Assembly: GCA_003499525.1 (NCBI GenBank)
Contig: DNTB01000031.1
Location: 61,706 to 125,705 of the forward strand
DNA: 64,000 nucleotides
Reading direction: 5' to 3'
From: Flavobacteriales bacterium
GTDB lineage: Bacteria > Bacteroidota > Bacteroidia > Flavobacteriales_G > Salibacteraceae
Shown piece after piece: positions 17,740 through 25,386 of the stretch (position 1 is the stretch's first letter; the number at the start of each line of letters is the position of its first letter). The position numbers and the translations under genes are program-made. The notes under the pieces were generated by a model. The model was not told the DNA's origin and searched no databases. It saw only the letters and a program-made list of their open reading frames with translations.

Positions 17740-18498
17740 TTAGAAAATTACACCTATATGTAAAGAGAAATAGTTTAACCGTGTCTTTAGTTTGCCGTCC
17801 TTGATTGTTTCTCCGTTTTCGTCGATTCTGGCAACACCGTTTTCTACCAGATTGGCGTCTCCGCTAATGATGTTACTCAAACCGTTCGAATATGAAACTC
17901 CTCCTACCAGGTGCGTATTACCCGAGATGTTGTACTCTATCCCTGCCCCAAATACAAGTGCGAAGCGGATCAAGTTTATTTCATCGGCATTTCTGTCCTC
18001 CTCATTACTTTCGGAAGCAAAGGTTTCTTTACGTACTTCATTGGCAGAAATATTAAAGCCCAACTCTGTACCAAAAAGCCCCCAATACCTCATGTATCCG
18101 ATTTCAGCAGTTCTGAGTTTTATGGCCAGGGGGATATCAATGTATGTCAGCTTGTATTTCGATTCTATATTTCCCGGAACCGTAATTGGAAGCGAGCCAG
18201 TAGCTGTGGGGTAAGATAATTTGCCTCCTGTGTGATGAATGAGAAATCCGGTAGCAAAGGAGTAGTTGTCATTCTCGAATAGGCGTAAATCAGCGGTTAG
18301 GCCGTACTTTATGCCTAATTGAGTGCCATCATTATTGTACCCCGTATTGTCTGGACTTATCCAAGCTAGGGTGGGATATACCGTCAACCCCAAACGTGCT
18401 TTTTTACCTTCATCTTGTGCCTGGCTTTCAGACCTTATCAGTATTAGAATGCAAATAAGTACAAGAGCTGACTTAACGTAAGGATTGATCGTATTCAT
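17740..18498 (-). CDS. porT: PorT-family outer-membrane beta-barrel protein (T9SS biogenesis)
   Basis: The 252-residue protein has a signal peptide (cleavage near SESQAQ, about residue 27) and a small barrel made of alternating strands (GLTVYPTLAWISP, KLTYIDIPLAIKLRT, NYFSLHIGVIF at the end). Size, strand pattern and location next to nadE and gldB/gldC fit PorT, which is needed for type IX secretion in Bacteroidota. The family is poorly conserved at sequence level, so a generic 'porin family' call is the fallback. It is divergent from gldB with only 33 bases between the two start codons. Confidence 0.75.
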   Translation of the reverse strand: MNTINPYVKSALVLICILILIRSESQAQDEGKKARLGLTVYPTLAWISPDNTGYNNDGTQLGIKYGLTADLRLFENDNYSFATGFLIHHTGGKLSYPTATGSLPITVPGNIESKYKLTYIDIPLAIKLRTAEIGYMRYWGLFGTELGFNISANEVRKETFASESNEEDRNADEINLIRFALVFGAGIEYNISGNTHLVGGVSYSNGLSNIISGDANLVENGVARIDENGETIKDGKLKTRLNYFSLHIGVIF

Positions 18499-18505
18499 AA
18501 GTTTG
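18498..18505 (+). promoter_or_regulatory. Promoter -7 box before gldB
   Basis: TAAGTTTG is an exact TAnnTTTG match, 26 bases before the gldB ATG, and it touches the first base of the divergent porT start codon. The -33 position has no clean TTTG. Confidence 0.45.
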
Positions 18506-18531
18506 CAACTTCTTCAAATTCGTTTATAACG

Positions 18532-19536
18532 ATGACAGCGCGAAGGTATTTCATCTTAATAATAGCCGCAGCACTCTTTTTTATCTATGGTTGTAGTGAT
18601 CTAAAAAAGCGCTCTGATTACTCAAATACACCAATACCCGCGAGGTTTCTACATTTAGAAAAGGACATTCAAGCATTCAAGAAAAATGTCGGTCATAACA
18701 AATACGACAGTCTTAAAATCATCTACGGAGATTTTCTCGACATATATACGCAGTCAGTTCTTGGCTTAGGAAAGAGCGGCGATTCCAGCCTCCATCAAAA
18801 TCTATCTACATTTCTTAATGATACCTCGGTACAGCTTATACTTAGTAATATAGAGACTCAGTTTGTTTCTACCAATGACATAGATGCGGAGATAAGGCAT
18901 GGTCTTCAGGGTTTGAAGCAAAATCTTCCAGACCTGATCACCCCGGTTGTTGTTTACCTTATGTCTGGTTTGCGCTATAATGTGGTCTTATCTGACTCTG
19001 CATTAGGCATTGGGCTCGATCTTTATCTCGGTCCGGAGTCTAACATTTATGAGAGGGCCGGAGTACCTCATTTTCGGAGAGACAATAGCAATCCAAAGAG
19101 AATTCCTTATGATGCGCTGCGCGGCTGGCTTATGAGTGAAATAGAAATATCGGATTTCAAATTAATCGACCACATAATTCAGTACGGGAAGACAATGGCC
19201 ATTTTGGAAGAGCTCTATCCGGACGTAAATGAAGAATACCTCGCTGGATATACTTCCGCTGAATGGAAATGGTGTTTAGAGAACGAAGCATTGATTTGGG
19301 CCACGCTGATCGAATCGAAAACACTATTCTCAAAGCAAGGAGAAGATGTCCGTAAGTATACAGCAGATGGGCCTTTCACAACAGGATTTCCGCGGGAGTC
19401 ACCTTCAAGACTGGCAGTATTTATTGGTTGGCAAATCATGAGATCTTATTTGGACCGAAATAATGTGACCTGGTCAGAGCTTCTTGTACTTCAAGGACCT
19501 GAAATCCTGAATAACTCGAATTATAAACCTGAATAA
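18532..19536 (+). CDS. gldB: GldB, gliding-motility lipoprotein
   Basis: The 334-residue protein has a lipoprotein signal with the lipid Cys at 21 (FIYGC). The body matches GldB features: LEKDIQAFKK near the N-terminus, IYGDFLDIYTQSVLGLG, the LDLYLGPES segment and, near the end, PSRLAVFIGWQIMRSYL. GldB is required for gliding in Flavobacterium, and the domain is related to DUF2268-type predicted peptidases, although catalytic activity is unproven. gldC follows 7 bases later and is the normal partner. The divergent porT shares the tiny control region. Confidence 0.88.
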   Translation: MTARRYFILIIAAALFFIYGCSDLKKRSDYSNTPIPARFLHLEKDIQAFKKNVGHNKYDSLKIIYGDFLDIYTQSVLGLGKSGDSSLHQNLSTFLNDTSVQLILSNIETQFVSTNDIDAEIRHGLQGLKQNLPDLITPVVVYLMSGLRYNVVLSDSALGIGLDLYLGPESNIYERAGVPHFRRDNSNPKRIPYDALRGWLMSEIEISDFKLIDHIIQYGKTMAILEELYPDVNEEYLAGYTSAEWKWCLENEALIWATLIESKTLFSKQGEDVRKYTADGPFTTGFPRESPSRLAVFIGWQIMRSYLDRNNVTWSELLVLQGPEILNNSNYKPE

Positions 19537-19543
19537 AAGAAAT

Positions 19544-19891
19544 ATGAAAAAGTCAGAAATAAAGATTGAGCTGGAAATGGATGAGAATGCCGTTCCGGAA
19601 AGAATAACCTGGCATGCCAGTGATGCAGGCCAAAAAGGAGATGTAAAAGCATCCTTCTTGTCGGTATGGGATGACCAGACGCAAACGGCGCTTAGAGTAG
19701 ACCTGTGGACTAAGGAAATGACCGTAGATGAAATGAAGCTATTTTTTTATCAAACACTTATGACGATGGCAGATAGTTTTGAGAAAGCTACTGGAATGAA
19801 TATAGAGTCAGATGAAATAAGGGATTTCGGGACGTATTTCGGACGCAGAGTCGGACTTATTTCCCAGGATGAGATGAACCGAAATAATTAG
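19544..19891 (+). CDS. gldC: GldC, gliding-motility-associated protein
   Basis: The 115-residue soluble protein matches GldC throughout: ITWHASDAG, SVWDDQTQTALRVDLWTKEM (as two adjoining pieces SVWDDQTQTAL and RVDLWTKEM) and DFGTYFGRRVGLI near the end. GldC raises gliding efficiency in Flavobacterium; its biochemical role is unknown. It is the second gene of the gldB-gldC pair. Its final 35 bases overlap the 3' end of the convergent engB, so the two coding regions share sequence. Confidence 0.92.
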   Translation: MKKSEIKIELEMDENAVPERITWHASDAGQKGDVKASFLSVWDDQTQTALRVDLWTKEMTVDEMKLFFYQTLMTMADSFEKATGMNIESDEIRDFGTYFGRRVGLISQDEMNRNN

Positions 19892-20489
19892 CGTTTATTT
19901 CAGTACAAATCGAATCCATATCGGCAAGAAGCGCTTCCATTCCTATGCCTTTTTCTGAGGAGGTTACAAAGTGCTCCGGTAGGGTTTGCCAATACTCACC
20001 AAGCTCCTCAAGGATTGAATTGACCTGCGCTTGTTTTTTATTTTTTGGAATCTTATCGGCTTTGGTGAAAACAATTTTTAGCGGAATTTGGTGCTCCCCC
20101 AGTTTGTTTATGAAAGCTAGGTCAATACTTTGTAAGGAATGACGAAGGTCTATTAAGACATACGTGCAGGCCAGTTGCTTGCGCCTGAACAGGTATTGGT
20201 CTATTCGCTGTGAAATCTTTCCGATCTCAGTTTTCGACCTCTTTGCGTACCCGTATCCAGGAAGGTCGACCAAATGCCACTCCTGACGAACTATAAAATG
20301 GTTAATCAACTGCGTTTTTCCGGGTTTGGAAGAGGTTTTGGCCAGGTTTTTATTTCTGGCAAGAGCATTAATTAATGTTGATTTACCCACATTCGAACGC
20401 CCAATAAGAGCACATTCAGCCATGCGACTGTCCGGACATTCTTTAAGTTCAGAACTGCTTTTTATGAAACTGATTTGAAGAGAACTCAT
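19857..20489 (-). CDS. engB: Ribosome-biogenesis GTPase EngB/YsxC
   Basis: The 210-residue TrmE-Era-class GTPase shows G1 GRSNVGKS (30-37), the G2 threonine region TSSKPGKTQLIN, G3 DLPGYG (75-80) and G4 TKAD (140-143), with a G5-like TSSEKG. The 'GYGYAKRSK' stretch after G3 is typical of EngB, which acts in large-subunit assembly. The stop lies inside gldC (35-base overlap), and the start overlaps the preceding hydrolase stop by 4 bases. engB next to gldBC is, as I recall, a common arrangement in flavobacteria. Confidence 0.95.
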   Translation of the reverse strand: MSSLQISFIKSSSELKECPDSRMAECALIGRSNVGKSTLINALARNKNLAKTSSKPGKTQLINHFIVRQEWHLVDLPGYGYAKRSKTEIGKISQRIDQYLFRRKQLACTYVLIDLRHSLQSIDLAFINKLGEHQIPLKIVFTKADKIPKNKKQAQVNSILEELGEYWQTLPEHFVTSSEKGIGMEALLADMDSICTEINANYFGSSHPGK

Positions 20490-21256
20490 TGAACCGGTTC
20501 GAGCATTTTGTCAAACCAGTTTCCTAATATCTTATTAAATAAGGTAGGATGCTCCATCATTGGTGCATGGCCGCACTCATCAATCCAGTAAAGGTCGGAA
20601 TTTGTAAGTCGTCGGTGGAATTCCTCTGCAACTTCCGGAGGGGTGATGGTATCATTCTTTCCCCAAATCAGACATACAGGCTGTTTCATTGCGGCAAGCT
20701 CATCTCCCATGTTTTGGCGAATGGCCGATCGGGCCAGTGAAAGAACGCGCAAAGCTTGTCCGCGGTCATTCACGATGTTGTAGCACTCATCAACAAGTTC
20801 GTCTGTAGCATGCTTAGGATTGTAAAACGTGTATTCGACTTTTTCACGCACAAACTTCTTATCTCCTTTCTTAGGATATGTGCTGCCCATTGGGTTTTCA
20901 TATAAACCAGAGCTACCGGTCAGTATCAGGCTGGCTACCTTTTCAGGGTAAGTGTGCGTGTACAGCAATCCTACATGTCCACCCAATGAGTTTCCAAGCA
21001 AGTGCACTTGCTCGAATTCCTTGTAATTGATGAAATCCCGGATGTATCTCATCAAACTCTTCACATTGGTCTTAGGTACGGGCATGGAATATAGGGGCAT
21101 GATTGGGATAATCACCGTGAAACGATGCTTGAAATAATCAATAACGTCTTTGAAATTGCTCAGCGCACCAAATAGCCCATGCAATAGAATTAATGGCTTG
21201 CCCTTTCCAACTTCTACGTATTCAAACTTCCCTTCTTTTAGAATTTCGTAACTCAT
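20486..21256 (-). CDS. Alpha/beta hydrolase
   Basis: The 256-residue protein has the alpha/beta hydrolase fold. The oxyanion motif is LLHGLFG (24-30), the nucleophile elbow is G-N-S90-L-G, the acid is Asp202 (WGKNDTITPP) and the base is His230 (ECGHAPMMEHP). The substrate cannot be deduced; related proteins act on esters or meta-cleavage products. It leads the two-gene set with engB (4-base overlap). An exact -7 box lies 23 bases upstream at 21280-21287. Confidence 0.88.
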   Translation of the reverse strand: MSYEILKEGKFEYVEVGKGKPLILLHGLFGALSNFKDVIDYFKHRFTVIIPIMPLYSMPVPKTNVKSLMRYIRDFINYKEFEQVHLLGNSLGGHVGLLYTHTYPEKVASLILTGSSGLYENPMGSTYPKKGDKKFVREKVEYTFYNPKHATDELVDECYNIVNDRGQALRVLSLARSAIRQNMGDELAAMKQPVCLIWGKNDTITPPEVAEEFHRRLTNSDLYWIDECGHAPMMEHPTLFNKILGNWFDKMLEPVQ

Positions 21257-21279
21257 TCCGACCGGTCTGATTTAGCAGG

Positions 21280-21287
21280 CAAAAGTA
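21280..21287 (-). promoter_or_regulatory. Promoter -7 box before the hydrolase-engB pair
   Basis: The minus strand reads TACTTTTG, an exact TAnnTTTG match 23 bases before the start codon. A TTCG at 21305-21308, about 17 bases further up, is the nearest -33 candidate and is weak. Confidence 0.5.
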
Positions 21288-21408
21288 TCCAATTATACAA
21301 AAAACGAACAGAAAGTATAAGGGTTGCTCACATCGTACTGTTGATGAAATTCCCAACCAGCAGCCTCTTCAAAACACACTTTGATCGTATTTCGTTTTTG
21401 ACAAAAGC

Positions 21409-21425
21409 TTATGTAAAAGACATAA
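21409..21425. repeat. Inverted repeat in the dcw leader
   Basis: TTATGT-AAAAG-ACATAA is a perfect 6-bp inverted repeat with a 5-base spacer, 112 bases before mraZ. It is A/T-rich and lacks a T-run, so it is more like a protein-binding site than a terminator. The factor is unknown. Confidence 0.35.
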
Positions 21426-21441
21426 AATCAGTCAGTTATAC

Positions 21442-21467
21442 TTGTGAATATCGTAAGTTATTCACAA
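21442..21467. promoter_or_regulatory. Two convergent DnaA-box-like sites upstream of mraZ
   Basis: TTGTGAATA (21442-21450) and TATTCACAA (21459-21467) form a perfect 9-bp inverted repeat around an 8-base spacer. The right arm with its flank reads TTATTCACA (21458-21466), an exact match to the DnaA-box consensus TTATNCACA. The left arm read on the minus strand is ATATTCACA, one mismatch. The pair directly abuts the MraZ-type boxes, so DnaA could influence dcw transcription (inference). Confidence 0.45.
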
Positions 21468-21495
21468 AGTGGTAGAAAGTGGTAAAAAGTGGTAA
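21466..21495 (+). promoter_or_regulatory. Triple MraZ-type operator before mraZ
   Basis: Three copies of AAAGTGGTA(G/A) start at 21466, 21476 and 21486, an exact 10-bp period, so all face the same side of the helix. MraZ proteins autoregulate by binding short GTG-containing direct repeats ahead of mraZ (TGGG-type boxes in E. coli, AAAGTG-type in mycoplasmas), and the spacing suits its ring-shaped oligomer. A near-consensus -7 box TAATTTTA follows at 21505-21512, so bound MraZ would cover the -33 zone. Confidence 0.65.
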
Positions 21496-21536
21496 TATAT
21501 ATTCTAATTTTACGGCTCTAAACACGGAAGTAACTG

Positions 21537-22001
21537 ATGTCGAGCTTCATAGGTGAGTTTTCTTGTAAAGTTGATGCCAAGGGCAGGTTTCTCCTCCCTT
21601 CTGGGCTCAAACGTCAATTTGACCCGTCTGCCAAAGATCAGTTTGTGCTCAACCGTGGATTTGAAGGTTGTTTGGTTCTGTACCCCATGAATGAGTGGGA
21701 GCTTGAAACTGCTCGTTTCGAAAAGCTCAATCTTTTTGTCATCAAAAACAGGAAGTTTTATCGGCAGTTTCACAACGGAGCTACTCAAATGGCTTTGGAT
21801 AACGCGGGTAGGTTGCTCATTCCAAAGCGCCTGCAGGATCATGCATCCATTCAAAAGAATATCGTGCTTTTTGCATATGCCAACAGAGTAGAGGTGTGGG
21901 CTCAGGAACGGTATGATGAAGTTATGAATGAGGGACTGGAGGACTTTGCTCAGCTCGCTGAAGATGTTATGGGGGATCTTGAAAAACCAGCTGAGGAATA
22001 A
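21537..22001 (+). CDS. mraZ: MraZ, transcriptional regulator of the dcw operon
   Basis: The 154-residue protein has two AbrB-like MraZ repeats. The first begins FIGEFSCKVDAKGRFLLPSGLK and the second includes QMALDNAGRLLIPKRLQ (cited as GEFSCKVDAKGRFLLP and LDNAGRLLIPKRL). Each contains the D-x-x-G-R-x-x-x-P signature. MraZ forms a ring and represses its own operon in E. coli. It is the first of 13 tightly linked plus-strand genes; three matching operator boxes lie 42-71 bases upstream. rsmH begins on its stop codon (TAATG). Confidence 0.95.
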   Translation: MSSFIGEFSCKVDAKGRFLLPSGLKRQFDPSAKDQFVLNRGFEGCLVLYPMNEWELETARFEKLNLFVIKNRKFYRQFHNGATQMALDNAGRLLIPKRLQDHASIQKNIVLFAYANRVEVWAQERYDEVMNEGLEDFAQLAEDVMGDLEKPAEE

Positions 22002-22897
22002 TGTATCACAATCCGGTTTTACTTCAGGAGTCTGTGGATGGAATGAACATCAATGAAGGTGGTCGATATGTCGACGTCACCTACGGTGGAGGGGGACATT
22101 CAAAAGAAATACTCAGAAGATTAAACAAAGGTGTTTTAGTCGCTTTTGATCAGGATGGTGATGCCAATAACCAGTTATTGGATGATGATCGCCTCACTTT
22201 TGTAAAGGCCAACTTTCGATATCTCAGAAATCACCTTCTAGTTCTTGGGGTATTGCCAGTACAGTCTGTATTGGCGGACCTTGGGGTTTCATCACATCAA
22301 ATAGACAATGCTGAACGCGGCTTTACTTTTCGTTCTGAGGCTCCGCTGGACATGCGGATGAATCAGTCTTCAAACCTTTCCGCGGCCGAAGTACTCAATG
22401 AATATGAATCGGACGAGTTGGTGCGATTGTTCCAAAATTACGGTGAGATACCGAATGCCCGTAAACTCGCAGATAAAATTGTTCAGCGTAGAAGCGAGAA
22501 GCTCTTTGCGACAACTTTCGACTTATTGGCCCTGCTTGATACGGATTTCAAGGGCCGTAAGAAGAACTATACTGCCCGTGTTTTCCAGGCTTTACGAATT
22601 GAGGTAAACAGAGAGCTGGAAGTTCTTAAGGACTTTCTCAGGAGCACGGAAAAATGCATTGCTCCGGGAGGAAGACTTGTAATTATAACTTATCACTCGC
22701 TCGAAGATCGATTGGTCAAAAACTATATGCGCTCAGGAAATTTTGAGGGGACACTCAGGAAGAATTTCTATGGGGTCATTCAACGACCATTCGAGCCTAT
22801 AAATCGAAAGGTTATTACCCCTTCTGAAAAAGAATTGGAAAGGAACCCCCGATCCAGAAGTGCCAAACTCCGAATAGCTGAACGAAATGACGACTAA
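22001..22897 (+). CDS. rsmH: 16S rRNA (cytosine1402-N4)-methyltransferase
   Basis: The 298-residue SAM-dependent enzyme (formerly MraW) modifies C1402 in the ribosomal P site. Signatures are YHNPVLLQESVDGM at the N-terminus, YVDVTYGGGGHS (SAM loop), DLGVSSHQIDNAERGFTF, the inserted helical domain, and ITYHSLEDRLVKN near the C-terminus. The length is usual for the family. The start shares one base with the mraZ stop and its end overlaps ftsL by 11 bases. Confidence 0.96.
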   Translation: MYHNPVLLQESVDGMNINEGGRYVDVTYGGGGHSKEILRRLNKGVLVAFDQDGDANNQLLDDDRLTFVKANFRYLRNHLLVLGVLPVQSVLADLGVSSHQIDNAERGFTFRSEAPLDMRMNQSSNLSAAEVLNEYESDELVRLFQNYGEIPNARKLADKIVQRRSEKLFATTFDLLALLDTDFKGRKKNYTARVFQALRIEVNRELEVLKDFLRSTEKCIAPGGRLVIITYHSLEDRLVKNYMRSGNFEGTLRKNFYGVIQRPFEPINRKVITPSEKELERNPRSRSAKLRIAERNDD

Positions 22898-23288
22898 GAG
22901 TAACGGCACTAAAAGAAAAATTAGGCTGGGTCGATCCATAATGAGTTTGATCCGGGGAGAAGTATTTGGCAGTGACTGGCTGATAAGTAACCTTCCCTTT
23001 CTGGCTTTTCTGCTCTTACTGGGCTTGGTCTATATCGGCCTTGGCTATGCTGCTGAGGATACGGTAAGAGATATCAATGCAAACAAAAATGAGCTGAAGG
23101 AAAGGCGCTCCGAATACATTACGATTAAATCGGATTTGATGTATGCTACCAAGCAGTCTGAGCTCATCAAAATATTGAATAAGAAGGGGTTAAACCTGGA
23201 AGAAGCAGCCAATCCACCCAAGAAAATTGAACTGAGTCAAAAGGAGTGGGACAAATACTTCAAAGAAGCCAACGATGGAAAGCAATAA
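22887..23288 (+). CDS. ftsL: FtsL-like cell-division protein
   Basis: The 133-residue bitopic protein has a basic cytoplasmic N-terminus (about 1-32), one transmembrane helix (about 36-54, FLAFLLLLGLVYIGLGYA) and a periplasmic coiled-coil segment (DINANKNELKERRSEY onward). FtsL diverges quickly, so the assignment rests on topology and on its location between rsmH and ftsI. It should act with FtsB-like and FtsQ proteins to activate FtsWI. It overlaps both neighbours (11 and 14 bases). Confidence 0.85.
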   Translation: MTTKSNGTKRKIRLGRSIMSLIRGEVFGSDWLISNLPFLAFLLLLGLVYIGLGYAAEDTVRDINANKNELKERRSEYITIKSDLMYATKQSELIKILNKKGLNLEEAANPPKKIELSQKEWDKYFKEANDGKQ

Positions 23289-25386
23289 GTTGATATTACG
23301 CCGGGCTTATCTGCTTTATTTCCTGATTGGAATGGGTATGCTGGCCATTGTCTTCAGGATATTTCAAATTCAGGTAATCGAAGGCTCTATTTGGAAATCT
23401 AAAGCAGAAAACCTCACTATTGACTTTAGAAAAATTGAGGCCGTACGGGGGAATATTTATGCCAAGGACGGCAGCCTTCTGGCAACCTCGGTTCCTAAAT
23501 ATGAAATTAGGTTCGACCCAAATACAGAATCCCTCTCGGATGAAGACTTTTACGCCAATGTCGACTCCCTCGCATGGTGTCTCGCCAACCTTTTTCAGGA
23601 CTATTCTCCTGAAGCCTATCGAGAAAGACTGGTTCAGGGTAGAAAGTCTGGTGCTCGGTTTATGCTTGTTCGCAGGAACGCAAAGTACACCGAGCTTTCA
23701 GAATTGAGGGCTTTTCCAATATTCCGCAGAGGAAGATATGGAGGTGGCTTTATCTACCTACAACACAATAAACGTCAGCGGCCTTTTCGGCATCTCGCAG
23801 CCCGTACAATCGGCTACGACAGACAAGAAGTGCTTCCTGTCGGTCTGGAAGGTGCATATCGAAAGGCATTGCGCGGGGTGAGTGGTCAGAGATTAATGCA
23901 AAAAATAGCAGGCAATGTTTGGATGCCCATCAGCGATGATAACGATATCGAACCTGTAGATGGTTACGATCTTGTAACTACTCTGGACATTAATATTCAG
24001 GACGTCGCCGAAAACGCTTTACTCAAGCAGTTGGTCAAACATGATGCTCAGTACGGTTGCGTTGTACTCATGGAAGTTCAAACCGGAGAGATAAGGGCCA
24101 TTGCCAATCTATCCCGTGACGAAGAGGGCAGATATTACGAGAACTACAACTATGCGATAGGGGCCAGTACCGAGCCAGGATCAACCTTCAAACTCGCCAC
24201 ATTTATGGCTGCACTTGAAGATGGTCATATAGAATTGACCGACTCTGTAGAAACCGGCAATGGCAAATATGAATTCTACGGCACACCCATGTACGACTCC
24301 AAAGAAGGGGGTTACGGCACTATAACCGTGAAAGATGCTTTTGCCTATTCTTCCAACATTGCTGCTGCGAGAATTGCCGAAAAATATTATAAAGACACCC
24401 CTCAGGAGTTTGTAAACCGGCTTTATCAGATGGGACTAAATCGCCCCACTGGAGTAGAGATAGCAGGTGAAGGAAAACCTTTCATTAAAAGTGCAAACGA
24501 CCCATCATGGTCCGGACTTTCCCTACCATGGATGTCTCACGGGTATGAAGTGTCTTTGACCCCACTTCAGATTCTGACTTTTTACAATGCCGTTGCTAAT
24601 GACGGCCAGATGATGAAGCCCATGTTCGCTCGGCGGATTGAAAAACATGGTGAGGTCCATAAGATTTTTGATCCGATAGTCCTTGAAAAGTCGATTGCAA
24701 GCAAGAAGACAATCGAGAAATCAAAAGAAATGCTCGAGGCAGTAGTGGAGTATGGTACTGCGATTAACCTGAAAGGTGCAGGGTTCAAGATTGCAGGTAA
24801 AACCGGAACCGCTCAAATCTCCAGAGGAAAATATGGCTACGATAAAGTGTCTTATCAAGCTTCCTTCTGCGGATACTTTCCTGCAAATAACCCGCTCTAT
24901 TCGTGCATTGTAGTAGTTAATGCTCCTTCCAGAAACGTGTATTATGGAAACCTCGTAGCGGGGCCGATTTTCAGAGAAATTGCCAATAAAGTGTATAGCA
25001 CCACATTGGATGCACAGGAAGAAATCAGTGATTTCAACGGCCAGTTAGCCTCTGGACGACCTTTAATTCCAGTATCGAAAAATGGAATTGAGAAGGACCT
25101 GACCCAGGTTTTTAATGCCATTGGTGTTCCATATGTAGATGAGTGCGATGGGTTTTGGGTAAGCACCCAGACGGGTACGGATCAGGTTGCTATGAAGGAG
25201 GTTTCCACAGTTGAAAACCTTGTTCCCAATGTTGTCGGAATGGATGCGGAGGACGCTGTTTACTTGCTGGAAAATAGTGGGTTGCGTGTGCTTCTTGAGG
25301 GTCGTGGAGTTGTAAAAAGACAATCTATTCAGGCAGGTGTCAGAATACCCTCTGGAAAACCTCTAATAAAACTGGTACTGTCATGA
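23275..25386 (+). CDS. ftsI: Septal penicillin-binding protein 3 (FtsI) with C-terminal PASTA domain
   Basis: The 703-residue class B PBP has one N-terminal helix (about 13-33), a pedestal domain, and a transpeptidase domain with S303-T-F-K306, S359-S-N361 and K509-T-G-T512. A single PASTA domain occupies the C-terminus (from about 642, LVPNVVGMDAEDAVYLL). It cross-links septal peptidoglycan with FtsW. A PASTA tail is common in Bacteroidota FtsI but absent from E. coli FtsI. It overlaps ftsL by 14 bases and murE by 4 (ATGA). Confidence 0.95.
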   Translation: MESNKLILRRAYLLYFLIGMGMLAIVFRIFQIQVIEGSIWKSKAENLTIDFRKIEAVRGNIYAKDGSLLATSVPKYEIRFDPNTESLSDEDFYANVDSLAWCLANLFQDYSPEAYRERLVQGRKSGARFMLVRRNAKYTELSELRAFPIFRRGRYGGGFIYLQHNKRQRPFRHLAARTIGYDRQEVLPVGLEGAYRKALRGVSGQRLMQKIAGNVWMPISDDNDIEPVDGYDLVTTLDINIQDVAENALLKQLVKHDAQYGCVVLMEVQTGEIRAIANLSRDEEGRYYENYNYAIGASTEPGSTFKLATFMAALEDGHIELTDSVETGNGKYEFYGTPMYDSKEGGYGTITVKDAFAYSSNIAAARIAEKYYKDTPQEFVNRLYQMGLNRPTGVEIAGEGKPFIKSANDPSWSGLSLPWMSHGYEVSLTPLQILTFYNAVANDGQMMKPMFARRIEKHGEVHKIFDPIVLEKSIASKKTIEKSKEMLEAVVEYGTAINLKGAGFKIAGKTGTAQISRGKYGYDKVSYQASFCGYFPANNPLYSCIVVVNAPSRNVYYGNLVAGPIFREIANKVYSTTLDAQEEISDFNGQLASGRPLIPVSKNGIEKDLTQVFNAIGVPYVDECDGFWVSTQTGTDQVAMKEVSTVENLVPNVVGMDAEDAVYLLENSGLRVLLEGRGVVKRQSIQAGVRIPSGKPLIKLVLS

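Noticed and set aside
21257..21536. Chromosome origin (oriC) because of two DnaA-box-like sites
   Set aside because: Only two boxes, no clustered A/T-rich unwinding element with many boxes, and no dnaA/dnaN nearby; regulation of the dcw operon is the simpler reading.
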